From Takakia lepidozioides (lineage: Eukaryota > Streptophyta > Takakiopsida > Takakiales > Takakiaceae), in the NCBI GenBank assembly GCA_030704615.1, contig CM060732.1, forward strand, positions 38,049,053 through 38,113,052: a stretch of DNA of 64,000 nt, in the 5' to 3' direction. The position numbers and the translations under genes were made by a program. Below are positions 53,851 to 61,835 of the stretch, one piece after another. How positions within the stretch are numbered: the stretch's first letter is position 1; every line of letters begins with the position of its first letter. The notes below the pieces were generated by a model. It saw only the letters and a program-made list of their open reading frames with translations. It searched no databases and had not been told where the DNA came from.

Positions 53851-55060
53851 TTGGAATGAACACTTGTAGTGTGAATATATGGTTATTTTTATTTTTCTTT
53901 GCAGCTGTTTGGTGGGGCTAAGTACTTCAGATTTTACAACATTTAAGTAGTTGGATGAATGACCGTGATGGATGAATTATGGCTCACTGGATGAAAGCAT
54001 CCATCTGCCAAACATCCCTGTGCCATAGATCGGCGAGATTTATAAGTTGTGGCGTTCTTCATGCAAGCACGCAAGCACGGGCATGGCGAGCTGCTGACAC
54101 TTTGTATTCTGGAACAGACATCAGCCTGCAGTGCCTTAGTTCTTGGCTGCGATTTACCTTCATGTTGCTTAGTCAGTATCAGCTATGGCGGCTGGGTTAG
54201 TTTTCCAGTCAGGGCTAGTTCATGTTGTCGACTATAGGAGCTGCAGGTGTAGTAATTGCACAGGCAAGTGGGGTTTGGGTTTTACGGCAGTTTTTGTGAG
54301 AAGGCTGCTAGCTTTTTGGAGATAGTAGTGAGAGAAGCGGAGGTGGTGATGGTGACATGAAGGAGAGACTTGGGCTTTAAGCTCCAGACTCGGTATTTGT
54401 AGAGAAGAAGGTTTATGCTGATGAAGAAGTAAAAATCGACTGTTTGGGTCACTGCTTGGTTTTTGTGTCTGGAATCACACTTGCATGATGCATTAGTTCA
54501 TGTATTGTTGCCATGAGGGAAGTCTGATTGCAGCTATGGTCAGTTTGAGCATGTAAAGGGTGTGGGTGCAATAGCTGGGAAATCAGGGCATGTATGTAGT
54601 GCATCACTCAAACCACCTAGTGGGGAAACTTCACATTGCATAGATGGAATATTAGAGTGTATCTATAAAATGGCGGCATTGTTATTTGTTTCCAGAAGAT
54701 CAGTCGAACCCGCTGCTCGTGCATAACGGACGAGTGTATTTGGATCTGACCCTTGGACTCGAGAGGTAAAAGATGAGAGAGAGTGACAGAAAATGAGCTG
54801 ATGTCGGGTAGGCTCGGGTAGTTCGATTAGGTTGTTTGATGGGATACAAGAGGGTGACGGCTCTTCACGGGCAAGGCCCACCTTTCAAGGGGAAAATCTG
54901 TGAAGGCTATGCTGGGTGTTTTGCAGCATCCGTGATCACATGCAAGACAGTTGATTATCTGTGACGGATGTGTGTCCTACCTATGTCTTCTCTTCCGCTG
55001 TGGCATGGGTGGGACAGAATGATACTCTGGTGACTTGAAGTGAATGTCGTGGGGAAATGC
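53851..55060. other. No gene seen
   Basis: Frames up to 73 codons, none recognisable. Lies between repeat copies. Confidence 0.4.
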
Positions 55061-55069
55061 TTTGCCCCT

Positions 55070-56030
55070 TTCTTTCACACCACACACTTTTCCGACCCCA
55101 GTCAATGGTGGGACAATGGAGACAAAAAGGTGAATGCCAGTTGGACTACAGAGAGAAGCAGATGCAATTCAAAATTGGGTTGGTCAGTGTCAGCTGCTAG
55201 CAGGTCTCCATGGGTCATGAAACAAGGTCAAGGACAATGTGGTGAGGGTACCTTCTTCTTCGACCTATTTCAGCCTGTTTTGCTCTCTCATCAGATTCGA
55301 CCCTGAGATATGGGTCCATATTCATCCAAGAGGACCGGATTTCAAGCTCCAGATCACCTATGATTCCCTGTGGAAGGATAGCTACAAGAAACATGCATAG
55401 GTAGATGGTCAATTGGAAGCCGCAGCAGCACCGGTACAATTGACAAATTCAAGCACTACTAATGAAAGCACCTTCTTCAAAACATTTCACCCTGTTTTTC
55501 CCTCTTATCACAATCGGCCCTAAATTTTCATGTTGAATTCTGCAAGTTAGCTGGTTGAGTGAACCGTTTGATAGTTAGGAGTGACTTTGATATGATACTG
55601 CCAATGTGACAACAGGGAAGTATCCATAAACAAGTAATAGAGACGAGGAGAGGTTGTGGAATGAATACTTTTTTGACCCCAGTCAATGGTGGGACAATGG
55701 AGGCAAAAGGTGAATGCCTGTTGGATTACAGAGAGTAGCAGATGCAATTGAGGATAGGAACTAGAGTGATAAGTTGACTTGGGTATTTCCTAGAACAAAT
55801 CTAGGCTGTCATTGTCAGCTGATAGCAACGAGGCAAGGATTTATGTATGATTTGTGCAGAGGCATGGATAGCTAAGGAGTAGGGATAGTGTGTGGGTGGA
55901 CAAGTTCATCCAAGAGGGCCGACTTCAAGCTCCAGATGACCTATGATTCCATGTGGATCAATAGCTACAATAAACCTACATGGGTAGATGGTCAACTAAA
56001 GGCAGCAGCTGCAGCGGCATAGTTGATAGA
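55070..56030 (+). repeat. Diverged tandem duplication, unit about 585 bp
   Basis: CCAGTCAATGGTGGGACAATGG occurs near 55097 and 55678, each followed by GTGAATGCC and GCAGATGCAATT. CATCCAAGAGG and CAAGCTCCAGAT occur near 55322 and 55905, each followed by GGTAGATGGTCAA. The two halves are diverged and interrupted by repeat R copy 2 (55200-55305). Confidence 0.7.
55200..55305 (+). repeat. Local dispersed repeat R, copy 2 (partial)
   Basis: Shares TCCATGGGTCATGA, ACAAGGTCAAGGACAATGTG and the CTCTCATCAGA end with copies 1 and 3. Confidence 0.7.
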
Positions 56031-56099
56031 ATCAGACACCTCAACCATGACCACAGCTTCTGAAAGAGGATCAATAGAGGGAGTCCACAATGCCTCTTC

Positions 56100-56860
56100 T
56101 AGCACTTCTGGGCGTGTTAAGATACTTTGTGCGGCAAGCAGCCTGACAGAGGCTCTACAGACTTCAAACCAACGAGGCATTTCAGCAGATTCAGATACGT
56201 ATGTCTATCTCTTGCTTAAGTGCATGAAGATGGAAGGTCTAGAAGCTGGAAAGCAGGTGCACACTCACATTATCCAAAGTGGATTCACACCAAATGTTTT
56301 TCTACTCAACACCCTTGTCCAGCCTGCAAATCTTAGTTCAATCTCTGCCTGCTCAGCTGCACCCTGGTGGTTCTTACATACCAATCCGACATTACCTGAC
56401 TATAGACACAAGTAGCACACACAAGAGGTCATTTTGGGTTGATGGTCGGCCAAATCCTCCATGGGTCATGACACAAGGTCAAGGACAATGTGGTGAGGCC
56501 ACCTTCTTCGACCTATTTCAGCCTATTTTGCCCTCTCATCAGACTCGGCCCCGAGATGCATATTGAAGTTAGCTCGTTGGGCACCATGATTTGGTATTCT
56601 TCATGATGTTTACAAGGTTTTTGGGAGAGTAAGCTTGGTCTTAGCAGGCCGTGCCCTCCAAGGTCACGTTCATTCTACTCACAAGGCATGTGCCAGCATA
56701 GGTGCCCTGGAAAAGGGAAAACAGGTCCAAGCTGACATTTTGAAAACTGGAATTGCACCGAATGTCATTCTAGAGACTGCCCTTGCTGCCATGTAGGCCA
56801 AGTGCGGGAGCATGAAGGAGGCCCGTCGAGTTTTCGACAATATGGCTGTCGAGCGGCTTT
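56100..56860 (+). pseudogene. PPR protein relic, interrupted by repeat R
   Basis: The first part encodes DSDTYVYLLLKCMKMEGLEA, GKQVHTHIIQSGF and NVFLLNTLV: two helices of PPR repeats of the PLS/DYW type. At about 56325 the protein text is replaced by repeat R (56337-56560). It resumes near 56695 as SIGALEKGKQVQADILKTG, NVILETALAAM-stop-AKCGS and MKEARRVFDNM, the next PPR units. TAG at 56795-56797 stands where PPR proteins have Tyr (MYAKCG). PPR proteins bind organellar RNA; this one is dead. Confidence 0.75.
56337..56560 (+). repeat. Local dispersed repeat R, copy 3
   Basis: Matches copy 1 along its length (CTGCTCAGCTGCACC to CATCAGACTCGGCC) and sits inside the PPR relic, so it moved or recombined into it. 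Confidence 0.75.
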
Positions 56861-57269
56861 TACTCACCCATCCCTTCGTTATCCGAGGTGGGAACTCCAA
56901 GATAGAAGAGTTGGATATCTCTAAGCACTCAGCCCGCTCAGAACAATCAGTCATGACCTACAGCTAGTGAATCATGGTTGTGCTTCATGTTTGTATTTCT
57001 TCTTGCCTTCATGTTAGCAAATTACCTTACTGTGTATACTGAAGCATCAGATTGCTTCAGTATCTATTAGGTTCCATTCACTCATCCATTCATTCCACAG
57101 CTTCACTCAAGTCTCTCTACACAGTGTGATTGTATCGAATAAGTATCAGATTAAGATTTATCAGGTATCACGCCGAAGCCTTGGTGTCTCTAATCTGCTC
57201 TACAGTATCACTACAGCTTTGCATGTAACGAACATCTACTGATAATCTCTCCTCCTTCACCGTGCTCGC

Positions 57270-57612
57270 TGTATCGGGCTGTGACTGACTGTGCGAAGGT
57301 GTGTCGGGCTATGTCAGACTATGTCTGGCTGTGATAGACTATGACGGGCTGTGTAAAGCTGTGTCGGGCTGTGACTGGCTGTGCGAAGCTGTGTCAGGCT
57401 GTGTCAGACTGTGTCTGGCTGTGATAGACTGTGACGGGCTGTGTAAAGCTGTGTCGGGCTGTGACTGGCTGTGCGAAGCTGTGTCGGCTGTGTCACACTG
57501 TGTCTGGCTATGATAGACTGTGACGGGTTGTGTAAAGCTGTGTCGGGCTGTGACTGGCTATGCGAAGCTGTGTCGGGCTGTGTCTGGCTGTGATAGACTG
57601 TGACAAGCTGTC
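57270..57612 (+). repeat. 10-bp repeat organised in 90-bp higher-order units
   Basis: The monomer is RCTGTGNNNN (for example GCTGTGTCGG, GCTGTGACTG, GCTGTGCGAA), stepping almost exactly every 10 bases. Nine monomers form a 90-bp unit that repeats at about 57301, 57391 and 57481, with a partial fourth. The 70-codon plus frame through it is an artefact of the repeat. Confidence 0.9.
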
Positions 57613-57786
57613 TACCCCCCCTAAAGCCTGCGCTTGCCACCCCTAAGGCTCCTGTTGGTCTCAGTCTACCATTTATAAGTCTGCGCAAAAATTAAGGGTA
57701 CCCCACAGAACCCGTAAAAGCGTCCAAGTCCCAAGCAGCCCTCTAACATTACCCCTTCCCCTCTCAAAAAGCCGTGTCCTCACGGT

Positions 57787-58230
57787 TTACTGTTTGGGAT
57801 CAGCAAACCTTTGTGAGCGAGCACCCTTCTGTCGGTGAGAGTCTCGTGAAGGACTCCGTGTGCGAGCCTGAGTCCTATCACTGGCTGGAGGCGATGAGAC
57901 CTGGAAATGTCTGACCCTCCTTTGGCTGATAACGAGGTAACCTCTCAGGCTCTGCCACCTGAAGTGCATAGTCCTCTGCCATGTCAAAAGAGTCCTCTGA
58001 AGAACCAGTAGTATCAGAATCCTCGTCCCCCCTTAGGTGTTTTAACGGCCAAACTTTAAGTGGCTTCTCGGGAATCCTGCGTGGCATACAATGTGGGCCC
58101 ACCATGTCTGGAAGTTTAAACTGTACGACTTGCTGTAAGCGCTTGCAAGCAAAATTAGTGAACGCCCTGAACTCCTTAGCCGTATAGGTGAGAGGTGTGT
58201 CAATGACTTTGGAACAGAGTAAGTATTTCC
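57787..58230 (-). pseudogene. Unrecognised protein C-terminus, coherent over about 140 codons
   Basis: Minus strand. From KVIDTPLTYTAKEFRAFTNF (about 58215) the frame runs through CKRLQQVVQFKLPDMVGPHC, IPEKPLKVWPLKHLRGDEDS and an acidic Ser-rich part to ERLPRYQPKEGQTFPG. It then stops near 57878. It reads as a real protein end but I do not recognise it. An upstream piece (RMLEFNCQRLVVMLRDMKPG) lies in another frame and overlaps the kinase-like frame on the opposite strand. Probably a transposon-borne or decayed gene. Confidence 0.35.
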
Positions 58231-59016
58231 AGGCTTCATGTCCCTCAACATAACGACGAGTCTTTGGCAGTTAAATTCCAACATGCGGGAGTCATTACAT
58301 ACTTTGCTGTGAATGCACATGAGCTAGAGGGTTACACTCGCTGGTGGAATGGGGGAACAATACGCGACATGTTGAACCTTGACAAAAAATGGGGAAGTGA
58401 TTGGAACAATAGGAAGATTCAAAGACAGCCGGGAACGAAAGAACATTACCAGGAAATCGATCGCTTGATTCATTTCCGGAGAGAGCGCAGCAAACTTGCA
58501 TGGGCACTAGTGAGCATTATGGATGTTGTCCATAAGAACCATGTCATGCACAACAACTTGTCCCCCGACATCATCTTGTTGCATTTTCCACATGACACCG
58601 ATGAGGTTAAGATTGGAGTGTGTGATTGGGGGTTGGCCACCTCAATGGAGATACGCAAAACCTCGTCGTACCAGCTTGAAAACAAAGACAAAATGACACG
58701 GGCTCTCAAACATAGATGGTGGATGGAACCTGCAATTGTCATGGCTTTTAACAATGAAAACAGCCAGGTGGATGACACACCACACATGCACACCCGGGAC
58801 ATGACCTCGGAGGCCTTTGCAGTAGGGAAGATAGCGGTAAGAATAAATGGCGACGATTCGTATGATGCCAGTCTTTTCAAGGATCAATACACGGGCCTAT
58901 GTTGGGATTCCGCCCTACGAGGGTTATATAATAGCACGGTCCCGTCCGAGAGGCTCACATTAGCCCAAGTAGTGTTCCGCTTCATGAACAAACCATTCAG
59001 TTGGGTAGAGCCCTGA
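58231..59016 (+). CDS. Kinase-like protein, C-lobe only, HNN and DWG motifs
   Basis: The frame follows a possible acceptor (TTTCCAG at 58224-58230); no ATG is needed, so this is a last exon. It shows HAGVITYFAVNAHELEGYTR and WWNGGTIRDML, a helical segment, the catalytic loop MHNNLSPDIILLHF (HRD becomes HNN, codons 58549-58557), then VCDWGLA (DFG becomes DWG, about 58618-58638), EAFAVGKIAVRI and a closing helical part. The Asp of the catalytic loop is Asn and the usual metal-binding Asn is Ile, so phosphotransfer is doubtful. The ATP-binding N-lobe is not in the exon. I recall similar kinase-like proteins in non-seed plants. The frame is intact to TGA. Confidence 0.6.
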   Translation, partial: RLHVPQHNDESLAVKFQHAGVITYFAVNAHELEGYTRWWNGGTIRDMLNLDKKWGSDWNNRKIQRQPGTKEHYQEIDRLIHFRRERSKLAWALVSIMDVVHKNHVMHNNLSPDIILLHFPHDTDEVKIGVCDWGLATSMEIRKTSSYQLENKDKMTRALKHRWWMEPAIVMAFNNENSQVDDTPHMHTRDMTSEAFAVGKIAVRINGDDSYDASLFKDQYTGLCWDSALRGLYNSTVPSERLTLAQVVFRFMNKPFSWVEP

Positions 59017-59400
59017 GACATCTATAGGATGGAATAGACCATAGTTGCATACATACTAATTTTGCGGCCGTAGCATAGTACAGTTCAAAGACAAAAGTGA
59101 ATTTTGATTGTGCATGTACTGTGTACTCTCTCACTGTTCCAATGTTCCAATGTTCCATGATATATAGAAAAGAAATAACTGTATGTTAATTAAAATTACA
59201 ATAGAAGTTTTCCAACAAGTGATTCACAGCTCGTTCCGAATGGTTCGACTCCTCCGCTAAAATATCTTTACTGTTTGACTTCTGATACATCTCTTGCTCC
59301 TTGGCAACCGCTCCTCAAATGATAAACTCAAAATTTGCATCATTTTAAAAGAAACTAGCCTTCCTTAGACATTTTATGTGTGAAAACTAATAGTTGCGGG
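59017..59400. other. No gene seen
   Basis: 3' flank of the kinase-like exon, AT-rich. Confidence 0.45.
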
Positions 59401-60960
59401 GTGGGTTGATGATTCAGGCTCCAACAATGGCGATTTTGAAACAATTTTTATCTGGGGACTCGAACTCTCTCCGAAGAGGGAGAGCGGGACGGGTTTGAAA
59501 CCTTTATTATCTTTTCCTTTTTAGTTTTCCTCTCCCCTCCCGGAGACCCAAACTCCCTTCTATAAATAGAAGTAGTGTTTGTTTGGTCGGGTCTGATCCG
59601 AAGTCCTCTTTAGAAAAAACTAAAGAGACCCAAACTCCCTTCTATAAGTAGAAGTATTGTTTGTCAAGTCGGGTCCGATCCGAAGTCCTCTTTAGAAAAA
59701 GCCAAAGAGACCCAAACTCCCTTCTATAAGTAGAAGTAGTGTTTGTCTGGTCGGGTCCGATCCGAAGTCCTCTTTAGAAAAAGCCAAAGTGCGGTCCTCT
59801 GAGGTGCAGCAAGTATCCAATCTTTGCCCACCGATATGCCAACGCAGGCTCCAGGTCCTTCCAAGGCTTGTTAGATTAATAGAACAATCCACCTTGCACC
59901 GACCATACCTTGCAGCATCACTAGGGGATTCGAGCCCAATCCGGTGGGGGAGAATGGCGGATTTGAAAGAATTTTTATCTGGGCACTCGAACTCTCTCCG
60001 AAGAGCGAGAGGCGGACGGGTTTGAAACCTTTATTATTTTTTCCTCTTTATTTTTCTTCCCTCCCATATCTTGCAGCATCACTAGGGGATTCGAGCCCAG
60101 TCCGGTGGGGGAGAATGGCGGATTTGAAACAATTTTTATCTGGGGGCTCGAACTCTCTCCGAAGAGGGAGAGCGGGACGGGTTTGAAAAATTTATTGTCT
60201 TTTCTTTTTTAGTTTTCCTCTCTCCTCCCGGAGACCCAAACTCCCTTCTATAAGTAGAAGTAGTGTTTGTCTGGTCAGGTCCGATCCGAAGTCATCTTTA
60301 GAAAAAGCCAAAGTGCGGTCCTCTGAGGTGCAGCAAGTATCCAATCTTTGCCCACCGATATGCCAATGCAGGCTCAAGGTCCTTCCAAGGCTTGTTAGAT
60401 TAATAGAACAATCCACCTTGCACCGACCATACCTTGCAACATCACTAGGGGATTCGAGTCCAGTCCGGTGGGGGAGAATGGCGGATTTGAAAGAATTTTT
60501 ATCTGGGCACTCGAACTCTCTCCGAAGAGAGAGAGGTGGACGGGTTTGAAAAAATTATTATCTTTTCTTTTTTAGTTTCCCTCTCTCCCATATCTTGCAG
60601 CATCACTAGGGGATTCGAGCCCAGTCCGGTGGGGGAGAATGGCAGATTTGAAACAATTTTTATCTGGGGGCTCGAACTCTCTCCGAAGAGGGAGAGCGGG
60701 ACGGGTTTGAAAATTTTATTATCTTTTTCTTTTCATTTTTCCTCTTTTCTCACGGAGACTTAAGCTCTTTTCTCCCTCCTGAATTTTTATCCTCATAGGC
60801 TCAAAGAATATAACAATCAACCTTGCACCAACCATATTTTTCAGCATCGCTAGGGGATTCGAACCCATCCAATGGGGGAGAATGACGGTTCTGAAACATC
60901 TTTTATCTAGGGACTCAAACTCTCTCCGAAGAGGGAGAGTATGACATGTTTGAAACTTTT
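59400..60960 (+). repeat. Compound satellite with 82-bp and about 524-bp periods
   Basis: Block B (GAGACCCAAACTCCCTTCTA through AAGTCCTCTTTAGAAAAA) repeats at 59543, 59625 and 59707 (82-bp steps) and again at about 60231. Block A (GGGGATTCGAGCCC, then AGAATGGCGGATTTGAAA, CTCGAACTCTCTCCGAAGAG, GGGACGGGTTTGAAA) occurs near 59430, 59953, 60113, 60476, 60646 and, diverged, 60886. B-C-A-A is repeated as a unit of about 524 bp from 59707 and 60231. The small frames inside are repeat artefacts. GGGCTCGAATCC (reverse strand) and GGGCTCGAACTC resemble tRNA B boxes. Confidence 0.85.
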
Positions 60961-61255
60961 ATTTTCTTTATCTATTTCTTTTTCATCGTTCTAGACAAAT
61001 GATTTCCATCAAAGATAATTATTTTTATGAAAAAAACATCTAGACCTATACAACAATTATCTATTTTATCAAAAGACCAATGTCCTATGCGAATACAATT
61101 ATTTATTTGTAAACATATCTCTAGATGTCTATAACTTCAACTTAACATGACAAAAGAAACTGCTAATGATAAGAGACGAAGAAAGTATGCTTTAAATAAA
61201 GAAAAACTAAATGATGAATGACGGAAAAGATATAAATAACCGACTCCCCATCCAA
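60961..61255. other. No gene seen
   Basis: AT-rich spacer between two satellites. Confidence 0.5.
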
Positions 61256-61725
61256 AAGTTACAAATGCTAAGCGAAGAGAAAAATACAGATGTGAACATG
61301 CACCACAAACCACGGGAATAGAATCCCATCCGCCTCCCGATCCGGACGAAACAAATGCTAAACGAAGGGACAAATACAGATGTGACATCCACCACAAACC
61401 ACTGGAATAGAATCCCATCCGCCTCCCAATCCGGACGAAACAAATGCTAAACGAAGGGACAAATACAAATCTGAACATCCACCACAAACCACGGGAATAC
61501 AATCACATCCGCTTCCCGATCCGGACGAAACAAATGCTAAACGAAGGGACATATACAGATCTGAACATCCACCACAAACCACGGAATACAATCCCATCCG
61601 CCTCCCGATCCAAACGAAGCAAATACTAAACGACGGGAAAAATACAGATCCGAAATTCCACCACAAACCACGGAAATAGATCCAGACGAAACAAATGCTA
61701 AACGAAGGGGAAAATACAAATTCCA
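61256..61725 (+). repeat. About 89-bp tandem repeat upstream of the Helitron gene
   Basis: ACAAATGCTAAACGAAGGGA recurs (with changes) near 61262, 61352, 61441, 61530, 61618 and 61690. It alternates with CCACCACAAACCACGGGAAT and CATCCGCCTCCCGATCCG. The last units are shortened. Confidence 0.85.
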
Positions 61726-61835
61726 GAAAAAACAAGAACCACTGATCAAAAGATCAAACATGTGCTACAAAAACTCAAAAATATATCGCAATCGAAAATG
61801 ACGAGAAAGAAAAACTCAAAAGAAAACGAGAACAA

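Noticed and set aside
57301-57688. Frames on both strands through the 10-bp repeat
   Set aside because: Repeat artefact; no non-repetitive protein text.
59930-60670. tRNA genes suggested by GGTTCGAAT-like words
   Set aside because: No cloverleaf could be folded around the B-box-like words, and the words recur with the satellite.
59789-60763. Several 70-80 codon frames (MRSSEVQQVSNL and similar)
   Set aside because: They repeat with the satellite period and are not independent genes.
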